Positions 1 to 5,700 of a stretch of 8,316 nucleotides of DNA are shown one piece after another. Under the pieces are notes generated by a model. The model worked only from the letters and a program-made list of their open reading frames with translations. It had not been told where the DNA came from and searched no databases. The DNA comes from Acidobacteriota bacterium. Lineage in GTDB: Bacteria; Acidobacteriota; Terriglobia; Terriglobales; Acidobacteriaceae. How positions within the stretch are numbered: the first letter of the stretch is position 1; each line of letters begins with the position of its first letter. The stretch is from contig JAJYSL010000190.1 in assembly GCA_021793595.1 (NCBI GenBank), positions 1 to 8,316 on the forward strand, read 5' to 3'. The position numbers and the translations under genes were made by a program.

Positions 1-154
1 TGCCGCGGTGCAGGTTGCGCGGAACCCGAAGAACGCCGGCAAACTGATCGTCGTTATCATTCCCAGCGCGGGTGAGAGGTATCTTTCAACCATTCTGTTC
101 GACGAATTTCGCCGGGAAGCGGAGCAGACAAAGACGTCTTCTCTGACGACATGA
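1..154 (+). CDS. cysK: Cysteine synthase A (O-acetylserine sulfhydrylase), 3' end only
   Basis: This is the last 50 codons of a gene entering from the left; the frame begins at base 2 and ends with TGA at 152-154. The translation contains [20 protein letters not shown] followed by LF, the conserved C-terminal strand and turn of CysK-type PLP enzymes, which replace the acetyl group of O-acetylserine with sulfide to give cysteine. After that motif comes a short charged tail ending in SSLTT. The PLP lysine and substrate loop lie outside the window, so activity cannot be judged. The next gene on the same strand, 67 bp on, encodes the enzyme that makes its substrate (CysE), which strongly supports the call. 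The alternative is a close relative such as CysM or cystathionine beta-synthase, which is less likely given the tail sequence and the neighbour. Confidence 0.9.
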   Translation, partial: AAVQVARNPKNAGKLIVVIIPSAGERYLSTILFDEFRREAEQTKTSSLTT

Positions 155-205
155 AACGGTCTCATACGCCAGATGATGTAGATGGTTATGCGGAACATAA
201 GATAG

Positions 206-221
206 GCTCGTCGCGACGAGC
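206..221. repeat. Perfect 16-bp palindrome directly upstream of cysE
   Basis: GCTCGTCGCGACGAGC is identical to its reverse complement over all 16 bases. As RNA it can fold into a 6-bp GC-rich stem with a CGCG loop. It ends one base before the ATG at 222, and a further small palindrome (ATGCAT) follows. No T-run follows, so it does not look like the cysK terminator. It could be an operator for a dimeric repressor or a translational hairpin; which of these is not decidable from sequence alone. Confidence 0.55.
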
Positions 222-1001
222 ATGCATAAGACCGCTCCTATGAACTTGGCTCGACTGATTCGCGAAGACATACGATGCGTGTTCGAACGCGACCCGGCGG
301 CCACGTCGAAGGCGATGGTGCTGCTCTGTTATCCGGGCCTGCACGCGGTGTGGTCCCATCGCATCCATCATTGGCTGTGGTGCCGGCATTTCAAGCTGCT
401 GGCGCGTATATTGTCGCAGATCACGCGTTTCTGGACCGGCATTGAAATCCATCCGGAAGCGCGGATCGGACGGCGATTGTTTATCGATCATGGAATGGGT
501 GTGGTCATCGGCCAGACTGCGATCATTGGCGACGACGTGACCCTTTACCAGGGCGTGACTCTCGGCGGCACAGGAAAAGGCGAAGGCAAACGTCACCCCA
601 CCCTGTGCGACGGCGTTTTTGTTGGCAATAACGCCAACATTCTTGGCAACATCACCATCGGGGAACACTCGCGCGTTGGAGCCGGGTCAGTGGTGCTGCG
701 CGATGTGCCCCCAGACTCGACCGTGGTTGGCGTTCCGGCGCACATCGTGTATCAGGATGGCAAACGCGTGCTCATCACCGATCCCCGTGACGTCAGCGAT
801 CCGCTCTCCGATGTCATCATTGCGCTATGCGATGAGGTGAAGCGGCTGAAGGCGCGCGTCGAGCGGCTCGACGGGGAGTTGCAGCAAGCTCTGCAGGAGG
901 AACCGGGAAACGTGCTGACGGTGGAGCAGGAGGAACGCGCCTTGTACCGCAGCCAGCAGCATCCCCGGTCGGATTACGTCAACATGGGCGAAGGCATCTG
1001 A
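222..1001 (+). CDS. cysE: Serine O-acetyltransferase
   Basis: CysE transfers acetyl from acetyl-CoA to L-serine, giving O-acetylserine, the first step of cytosolic cysteine synthesis. The 259-residue product has an N-terminal helical part with [14 protein letters not shown] (14-27), typical of the short EpsC-type enzymes. A left-handed beta-helix of hexapeptide repeats follows (about 73-175), with the catalytic-type LFIDHG (86-91, His90), the [12 protein letters not shown] acetyl-CoA loop (115-126) and the closing [12 protein letters not shown]. Residues about 196-225 form a charged helical or coiled-coil extension, and the protein ends in NMGEGI, resembling the GDGI tail of E. coli CysE that binds CysK. 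The start is uncertain. ATG 222 gives the longest frame but abuts a 16-bp palindrome and has no well-placed Shine-Dalgarno. ATG 240 ([11 protein letters not shown]) matches the usual family start better but also has only a weak purine stretch upstream. The gene follows cysK and converges on the 1043-2203 gene with a 41-bp gap. Confidence 0.95.
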   Translation: MHKTAPMNLARLIREDIRCVFERDPAATSKAMVLLCYPGLHAVWSHRIHHWLWCRHFKLLARILSQITRFWTGIEIHPEARIGRRLFIDHGMGVVIGQTAIIGDDVTLYQGVTLGGTGKGEGKRHPTLCDGVFVGNNANILGNITIGEHSRVGAGSVVLRDVPPDSTVVGVPAHIVYQDGKRVLITDPRDVSDPLSDVIIALCDEVKRLKARVERLDGELQQALQEEPGNVLTVEQEERALYRSQQHPRSDYVNMGEGI

Positions 1002-1042
1002 ACCATCCTCCGCTGCCGCATCTCTGCACTCCACGAAATTCC

Positions 1043-2203
1043 TCACATGGGATGCGCAACCTGGTTGGCGTTGGGCACCAGTTGCATATAGACGGATCGC
1101 GGAAGATTGGTGTTCCAATGGCCCGTCGCTTTGGCGTAACCAACCATCCCGAAAAACAGGCAGGCCAGAACAAGAACCACGGTGACAGGACTGAGAACAA
1201 GATTACGCCACCGTTCCATTGTTGCCGCTCCGTGCCGCGGCGGCAGGGCGAGCTGCAGCCCATTCTGCGCCGGGCATACCGCAACACACTCCATGCAAGC
1301 CGCGCATTCCACAGAGCGAATCTGCACCAGGCGATCCACCGGCAAGTTGGCCGGGCAGGCACGGGCACACTTTCCGCAATCGATGCAGGCGGAGACGTCG
1401 CGCCGAATTTTGGCCGGGCTCAGTAGGGAAACCAATCCCATCAGCGCGCCATACGGGCACAGGTAGCGGCACCAGAAATTCCGCACCAGGATGGAAAATA
1501 AGAGCAAGAAAGCCATTACAAGAAGGCCGACTTCGCCGAGTTCGCGAAAGAAATTCAGCATTTTCACGTCCGCGATCAGACCGTAGGGCGAATGCAAAAA
1601 ATCGGCCAGCGCCGCCGCGGACATGCTGCCGATGACGCCAACAAAAAATGCCAGCAAAATATATTTGAGACTGCGCAAGGGCATGTCTAGCCATGCCGGC
1701 AACGTCAGATTTCTGCCCAGAAACTTTCTGCCCGTTTTCCAAAGCAGCTCCGACAAGGTCCCGATGGGGCATAGCCAAGAGCAGAAGGCCTTCTTCAGCA
1801 GAAGGCTGGACAGCAGAAACGCGACGAACAGGAACATGGCTGCGGGATGGATGCGGGGCAACGTGCGCGTGACCAGCAGGAACTTGAAGTTCATCATCCC
1901 GGCGATCGGAAGCCAGCCTTCCACCCCCGCCGGCCGGTTCACATAGAGAGTTCGGCCGCCCGTCTGGTAGTAGCGTGCCCAGAGAAAAAACTCGATCCCG
2001 ATCCAGAGGTTAAGAGCTACAAACAGGCCCTGCACTCCATGACGCAACCACTGAGAGCGATCTCGTACGACCCGCCGAATCAGCTGTTTCTTTGGTCGAG
2101 CTGAACAAACGCCAGCATATATTGGATTTCCTCTCTCAGTCAGCTCAGACGCACTGGGCTTCCGGGTCGCTACACAAGCATCGGTTTCGAGTTCCGCGCA
2201 CAT
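1043..2203 (-). CDS. NapH/CcoG-like membrane protein with two 4Fe-4S ferredoxin motifs
   Basis: This 386-residue membrane protein probably moves electrons between the quinone pool or a membrane dehydrogenase and a partner. The architecture matches the NapH/RdxA/YccM group (Fer4_5-type). It has a cytosolic N-terminus of about 50 residues and hydrophobic segments near 56-78, 120-140, 178-202, 224-243 and 335-357. Two CxxxCP motifs at membrane ends (C141/C145 and C245/C249) are the family hallmark. Two ferredoxin motifs follow: C273, C276, C279, C283 and C300, C303, C306, C310, each ending in CP, predicted to hold two 4Fe-4S clusters. The C-terminal tail after the last helix (GHWNTNLPRSVYMQLVPN) has a family-like look, but its role is unknown to me. 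The start is supported by GAGGGTGGCAGG upstream, with the last AGG 5 nt before ATG. A Crp/Fnr-type operator sits about 52 bp upstream, so oxygen or redox control is likely. No napG, nosR, cco or other obvious partner gene is in the window, so the specific pathway is unassigned. Confidence 0.85.
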   Translation of the reverse strand: MCAELETDACVATRKPSASELTERGNPIYAGVCSARPKKQLIRRVVRDRSQWLRHGVQGLFVALNLWIGIEFFLWARYYQTGGRTLYVNRPAGVEGWLPIAGMMNFKFLLVTRTLPRIHPAAMFLFVAFLLSSLLLKKAFCSWLCPIGTLSELLWKTGRKFLGRNLTLPAWLDMPLRSLKYILLAFFVGVIGSMSAAALADFLHSPYGLIADVKMLNFFRELGEVGLLVMAFLLLFSILVRNFWCRYLCPYGALMGLVSLLSPAKIRRDVSACIDCGKCARACPANLPVDRLVQIRSVECAACMECVAVCPAQNGLQLALPPRHGAATMERWRNLVLSPVTVVLVLACLFFGMVGYAKATGHWNTNLPRSVYMQLVPNANQVAHPM

Positions 2204-2247
2204 TCTTACCTGCCACCCTCAATGTACGGGCGTCGGCTGCGCACGAA

Positions 2248-2263
2248 AGTGATCTAAGTCACA
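2248..2263. promoter_or_regulatory. Crp/Fnr-family operator upstream of the Fe-S membrane protein gene
   Basis: AGTGATCTAAGTCACA contains perfect inverted half-sites GTGA (2249-2252) and TCAC (2259-2262) with a 6-bp spacer, the geometry of CRP sites (TGTGA-N6-TCACA). Its centre is about 52.5 bp from the ATG at 2203 on the minus strand, and it overlaps the ribokinase stop codon (2254-2256). If it acts as a class II activator site centred at -41.5, transcription would begin near 2214. The hexamer read on the minus strand at 2226-2221, TACATT, then falls exactly in the -10 position. That promoter reading is inference; the half-sites are seen directly. Confidence 0.6.
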
Positions 2264-3189
2264 AGCCGGCCGACTACCTCCTCCATCGTCGGCATGGACG
2301 ATTGCGCACCGGCTCGAGTTACGGAAATGGAAGCGGCCGTCACCGCAAATCGCGCGCTATCCAGTGCAGATTTTCCCAACATTCGTGCCACCGCAAAAGC
2401 GCCGTTGAACGCATCGCCCGCCGCGGTTGCATCCACTGCTTCCACGGCCCTCGCCGGCAGGTGCCGCTCGATCCCCTCGGCAGCCAGGTAGGTTCCACGT
2501 GAGCCCAGCTTGAGAATGACTCCCGCCACCCCCTGGGCGAGCAAAGTGTGTGCAGTATTCCGCAAGCCTTCCGCGTCCAGGTGACGTACACCGCAATGCG
2601 TGTAAAAGTCAGCCTCCGTCTCGTTAGGAGTGAACCAGCGAATCCGCTTCAACAGGCTCGCAGGAAGCATGCATGCAGGAGCAGGATCCAGCATCAGCGG
2701 TACTTCATAATGCGTGCACAACTCTGCCAACCGCTCCACGGACTCGACGGGAATCTCCAACTGCGCAAGGACCATGCCTGCCTCGCCGAGGATGGACCGG
2801 TGCTGCTCGATGTGTTCCGGTGACACCGCCGCATTCGCTCCTGGAGTGACAACAATACAGTTTTCCCCTGTCGAGCCCACAGTGATGGCGGCAATTCCGG
2901 TGGGTCCATGCGCCGTTTTGACTCCAGTTAATCCCACCCCGGCGCTTGCGAGGTGCGCTCGCAGTCGCTCGCCGAACAGGTCCGATCCCAGGTTTCCAAT
3001 CAGCTCCACTGGGTAGCCGAGTCGCGCCACAGCAACCGCCTGATTGGCGCCTTTTCCTCCCGGATGCATCTGAAAGCTGGACCCCAGCAGTGTTTCTCCG
3101 GCTATTGGAATTCGAGTTGCCGTGGAAACCAGGTCCATGTTGATGCTTCCCACTACAACAATGGGCCGCATTTTCTTTGATCGATCCAT
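2254..3189 (-). CDS. rbsK: Ribokinase (PfkB family)
   Basis: The enzyme phosphorylates D-ribose with ATP to ribose 5-phosphate in the cytosol, feeding the pentose phosphate pool. The 311 residues are the normal family length. The N-terminal strand GSINMDLV (14-21) carries the sugar-binding Asn17 and Asp19. HPGGKGANQAVAVARLG (42-58) is PfkB signature 1. LEIP places Glu145 where E. coli RbsK uses Glu143, and TPNETEA spans 187-193. DATAAGDAFNGAFA (253-266) is signature 2, with the catalytic base Asp259. The longest start gives MDRSKKMRP; the internal ATG at codon 7 (3171) is equally family-like, and neither has a strong Shine-Dalgarno. No ribose transporter or RbsD lies nearby, so substrate specificity within the PfkB family rests on the motifs alone. 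It is followed after 50 bp by the Fe-S membrane protein gene on the same strand, but an operator and probable promoter in between suggest that gene is at least partly separately transcribed. Confidence 0.9.
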   Translation of the reverse strand: MDRSKKMRPIVVVGSINMDLVSTATRIPIAGETLLGSSFQMHPGGKGANQAVAVARLGYPVELIGNLGSDLFGERLRAHLASAGVGLTGVKTAHGPTGIAAITVGSTGENCIVVTPGANAAVSPEHIEQHRSILGEAGMVLAQLEIPVESVERLAELCTHYEVPLMLDPAPACMLPASLLKRIRWFTPNETEADFYTHCGVRHLDAEGLRNTAHTLLAQGVAGVILKLGSRGTYLAAEGIERHLPARAVEAVDATAAGDAFNGAFAVARMLGKSALDSARFAVTAASISVTRAGAQSSMPTMEEVVGRLVT

Positions 3190-3460
3190 GGTAATTTTGG
3201 AGTTCGCGAGTCATACGCCGCAACGGCAGCCAACCAGGCCCCGGTACGAATCAATTGCATGAGCCCTTAAAGCGATTGGAAGCTATGGGTTAGAGCAAAA
3301 TCGCGACGGTCCCCACCCACGATTTCCGGTCCGGTATCCGCTGCCCCATGCACTCGGTTGCGCAGAGGCCCGTCCCAGGCATTACCGTTGTACCATCGTT
3401 CCGGCCCCCTTGAACTGTACGAACCAATACTAGGCTATTCTGGTGTAGGATAGGTGCCGC
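3190..3460. other. Divergent intergenic region between rbsK and the Crp/Fnr gene
   Basis: This 271-bp non-coding stretch must hold the promoters of both divergent genes. I see no GTGA-N6-TCAC site and no TTGAT-N4-ATCAA site, so simple autoregulation of the regulator through the box used elsewhere in the window is not supported. A TTGAAC at 3410-3415 and a TATTCT at 3436-3441 resemble sigma-70 elements, but their 20-bp spacing is too long for a confident call. The regulator's ribosome binding site, AGGATAGG, lies just before position 3454. No small ORF with convincing coding character was found here. Confidence 0.5.
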
Positions 3461-4168
3461 ATGGCGAATGACTGTTCCGACAGAATAGATAACGACGGCT
3501 GCTTTACCTGCCAGACCAGGCATGTTGACTGGTTCTGCAACCTTCCTCCGCAAGCGCTGGTAGAGTTCGAAGCGCTGGGGATGCATATGATTGTGCCCTC
3601 CGGCAGCACGCTATTTTTTGAGTCGCAGACGGCTCGCAGCGTGTACGTTTTGTGTTCCGGCCATGTCAAGTTGACCACCTCGTCCAAAGATGGCAAGACA
3701 TTGCTGGTGCGGATCGCCAAACCCGGCGATGTGTTGGGCTTGAGCGCAGCCCTCTCCGGCACCGCGTATGAAACTGCCGCACAAGCCATCGACCCAGTCC
3801 AATTGAAGTCCTTTCAGCGGCAGGACTTTCTGCACTTCATCGAACATCATATTGAAGGCAGCATGCACGCGACCAAGATGCTCAACAAGGAGTATCGCGA
3901 TGCGCTCGGCGATGCAACGCGGCTAGCGCTTTCCATGTCCATTGCCGGACGCGTGGCCAGACTTTTTCTGGAAATGACAGCCGGACAGCGCGATGCCAAG
4001 CCGCGCATTACCATGGCGCTTACCCATGAGGAACTGGCTACCATGCTGGGCACGACACGTGAGTCCATCACCCGCGTCCTGAGTGAATTGAAGCGCAAAG
4101 AGATTATCTCCATCAAGGGAACCTCCCTCACTATTCTTCGCAAGACTGCGCTTGAACTGCTGGTGTAA
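3461..4168 (+). CDS. Crp/Fnr-family transcriptional regulator with N-terminal CxxC...C cysteines
   Basis: The 235-residue product is a DNA-binding regulator of the CRP/FNR superfamily. The N-terminus carries C14-x2-C17-x8-C26, with C5 and C65 also present, recalling the C20-x2-C23-x5-C29 plus C122 ligands of FNR's oxygen-labile 4Fe-4S cluster. A cyclic-nucleotide-type beta-roll spans about 30-120 (PSGSTLFFE, GHVKL, KPGDVLGL). The cAMP-contacting Arg-Ser of CRP is missing: the equivalent stretch reads GTAYETAA, so cAMP is an unlikely ligand. A long dimerisation helix is followed by a winged helix-turn-helix (about 185-227). Its recognition helix TTRESITRVLSEL places R200, E201 and R205 where CRP has R180, E181 and R185, predicting GTGA/TCAC half-sites rather than FNR's TTGAT. 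Such sites occur twice in the window, before cydA and before the Fe-S membrane protein gene. AGGATAGG about 6 nt upstream supports the ATG. Whether it senses oxygen, NO or a redox state is inference. Confidence 0.88.
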   Translation: MANDCSDRIDNDGCFTCQTRHVDWFCNLPPQALVEFEALGMHMIVPSGSTLFFESQTARSVYVLCSGHVKLTTSSKDGKTLLVRIAKPGDVLGLSAALSGTAYETAAQAIDPVQLKSFQRQDFLHFIEHHIEGSMHATKMLNKEYRDALGDATRLALSMSIAGRVARLFLEMTAGQRDAKPRITMALTHEELATMLGTTRESITRVLSELKRKEIISIKGTSLTILRKTALELLV

Positions 4169-4193
4169 GCCCGTTCTACGGGGCGCCGGGCTT
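4167..4193 (+). terminator. Candidate hairpin terminator after the Crp/Fnr gene
   Basis: AAGCCCG (4167-4173) pairs perfectly with CGGGCTT (4187-4193) around a 13-nt loop, starting inside the regulator's TAA stop. A competing shorter stem (CCG/CGG) exists within it. Only a broken pyrimidine/T-rich run (CTTCTGCTTCC) follows, so as an intrinsic terminator it is modest. It would separate the regulator transcript from the cydAB unit, whose own operator lies about 60 bp downstream. Confidence 0.4.
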
Positions 4194-4251
4194 CTGCTTC
4201 CCAGCCTCCTCCCGATCGGTTGCGCCGGCATCACGCCAGGCTGCCAACGTC

Positions 4252-4267
4252 TGTGACAGACATCACT
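4252..4267. promoter_or_regulatory. Crp/Fnr-family operator upstream of cydAB
   Basis: TGTGACAGACATCACT has perfect GTGA (4253-4256) and TCAC (4263-4266) half-sites with a 6-bp spacer and an extra matching T on the left arm. Its centre is about 53.5 bp from the cydA ATG, almost the same distance as the matching box before the Fe-S membrane protein gene. A TATCGT hexamer at 4290-4295 could serve as a -10 element with the box near -42, giving a very short leader that includes the Shine-Dalgarno. A lone TCAC half-site at 4231-4234 lies 32 bp (about three helical turns) upstream and might be an auxiliary site. Confidence 0.62.
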
Positions 4268-4312
4268 TCTGTTACGGTCCCTGTCTGGCTATCGTGAGTT
4301 GGGGGGAGCAGT

Positions 4313-5677
4313 ATGTCCGATACCCTGTTGTTGCATCGTCTGCATTTTGCGTTTACCATCACCTACCACTACCTGTTTCCGCAGCTCACCATGGGTCTGG
4401 CGTTGCTGATCGTCGTATTGAAGACGATCGCCATCCGCAAGAATGATCCTGTCTACGACGATGCAGCCCGCTTCTGGGCACGCATTTTCGGTATTAATTT
4501 CATAATGGGCGTGGTCACCGGCATTCCCATGGAGTTTCAGTTCGGCACTAACTGGGCACAGTTCTCCCGCATGACCGGTGGAGTCATTGGCCAGCCGCTG
4601 GCCATGGAAGGCGTATTCTCCTTCTTTCTGGAGTCGGCATTTCTCGGCCTGTTTCTCTATGGAGAAAAGCGTCTCTCCAAATGGCAGCATTGGTGGGCCG
4701 CATTCCTGGTGTTCGCGGGTTCCTGGATATCAGGATTCTTTATCATCGTCACCGACGCCTGGATGCAACATCCTGTCGCCTATCGCGTGTTGCCGAACGG
4801 CTCCTATGAGGTGACAAGCTTCTGGAAGCTGCTGATGAATCATTGGGCGTTGCTGCAATATGCCCACAACATGAGCGGGGCTGTCATCACCGGCGCCTTT
4901 GTCATGGCATCCGTCGGCGCGTTTTATCTGCTGGAAGACAAATTCGCAGAATACGGCCGCGCCTTCCTCCGCGTCGCAGTGGTTGCAGGATTGATTGCCT
5001 GCATCTTCCAGGTTTTTCCCAGCGGCGATTTGCACGGAAAATATATGGCGCGCCATCAGCCCGCAACTACCGCAGCCATGGAAGGACTCTTCCAAACACA
5101 AAAGGGAGCCCCCGTGGTGTTGCTGGGGCAACCGAATGTCGAGAATGAGCAGATCGACAATCCTCTCGTTGTGAACAGGGTGCTCAGCTTCTTGATCTAT
5201 GGCACCACCCGTGCTGAAGTGCAAGGTCTGCACAGTTTTCCCAAGTCCCAGTGGCCAACAAACATTCCGCTGTTGTTCTTCGCGTATCACATCATGGCTG
5301 GCCTGGGTACCTATTTTTTCGCTCTGATGGTGCTGGCTGGCATCTGGCTGTGGCGTGGCAAACTCTTCCAGACCAAATGGCTTTTGTGGCCGCTGATGTT
5401 GAGCTTTCCTTTGCCGTATGTCGCCAACATCGCGGGCTGGATCACGGCGGAAGTCGGCCGGCAACCCTGGCTTGTCTACGGGCTGATGCGCACCAGTCAA
5501 GGGTATTCGCAATTTGTCTCGGCTGGAAACACTCTGTTTACCCTGCTCGGATTCATGGGCCTCTACACCATTCTGTCGATCCTGTTCGTCTTTCTGATTT
5601 ATGCCGAACTCGCCAAGGGACCGCAGCGTAAGCCCGCGGCCGGTATTCACACCGGCGAGCCTGTCAGCATCGCATAG
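4313..5677 (+). CDS. cydA: Cytochrome bd quinol oxidase subunit I
   Basis: CydA oxidises quinol and reduces oxygen to water at its haem centres in the cytoplasmic membrane, allowing respiration at very low oxygen. At 454 residues it belongs to the short Q-loop class (E. coli CydA is 522). Ligands are recognisable: His19 (TYHYLF), His185 (YAHNMSG, matching E. coli His186) and Met328 (AYHIMAG, matching Met393). The haem-region acids Glu99 (AMEG) and Glu107 (FFLES) are present. GINFIMGVVTG, MEFQFGTNW and GRQPW (382-386) are classic CydA blocks. In the Q-loop HQPATTAAMEG keeps Glu257, but Thr252 stands where E. coli has the quinol-linked Lys252. About nine membrane helices are visible. GGGGGGAG (4301-4308) ends 4 nt before the ATG and is a strong ribosome binding site. 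cydB follows 23 bp later in an evident operon. A Crp/Fnr box upstream suggests low-oxygen or redox control. Confidence 0.96.
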   Translation: MSDTLLLHRLHFAFTITYHYLFPQLTMGLALLIVVLKTIAIRKNDPVYDDAARFWARIFGINFIMGVVTGIPMEFQFGTNWAQFSRMTGGVIGQPLAMEGVFSFFLESAFLGLFLYGEKRLSKWQHWWAAFLVFAGSWISGFFIIVTDAWMQHPVAYRVLPNGSYEVTSFWKLLMNHWALLQYAHNMSGAVITGAFVMASVGAFYLLEDKFAEYGRAFLRVAVVAGLIACIFQVFPSGDLHGKYMARHQPATTAAMEGLFQTQKGAPVVLLGQPNVENEQIDNPLVVNRVLSFLIYGTTRAEVQGLHSFPKSQWPTNIPLLFFAYHIMAGLGTYFFALMVLAGIWLWRGKLFQTKWLLWPLMLSFPLPYVANIAGWITAEVGRQPWLVYGLMRTSQGYSQFVSAGNTLFTLLGFMGLYTILSILFVFLIYAELAKGPQRKPAAGIHTGEPVSIA

Positions 5678-5700
5678 GCGCGGGAACAGGAGATACGTTT

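Noticed and set aside
152..167. ATGA-N7-TCAT inverted sequence after cysK as a Crp-type box
   Set aside because: The spacer is 7 bp and not 6, and the half-sites are ATGA/TCAT where GTGA/TCAC is expected; likely chance.
787..796. TGACGTCA palindrome within cysE
   Set aside because: Short, inside coding sequence and expected by chance; no second copy or regulatory placement.
1203..1778. Second minus-strand frame of 191 codons inside the Fe-S membrane protein gene
   Set aside because: Shifted-frame shadow; the ferredoxin and CxxxCP motifs are all in the other frame, which is uninterrupted for 386 codons.
3290..3586. Minus-strand frame of 98 codons across the rbsK-regulator intergenic region
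   Set aside because: Overlaps the start of the Crp/Fnr gene, has no good ribosome binding site or recognised motif, and would fill the only promoter space for that gene.
4730..5650. Long antisense open frame (306 codons) opposite cydA
   Set aside because: Low-complexity, His/Gln-rich translation with no family motif; the plus-strand frame encodes unmistakable CydA. It is a by-product of codon bias.
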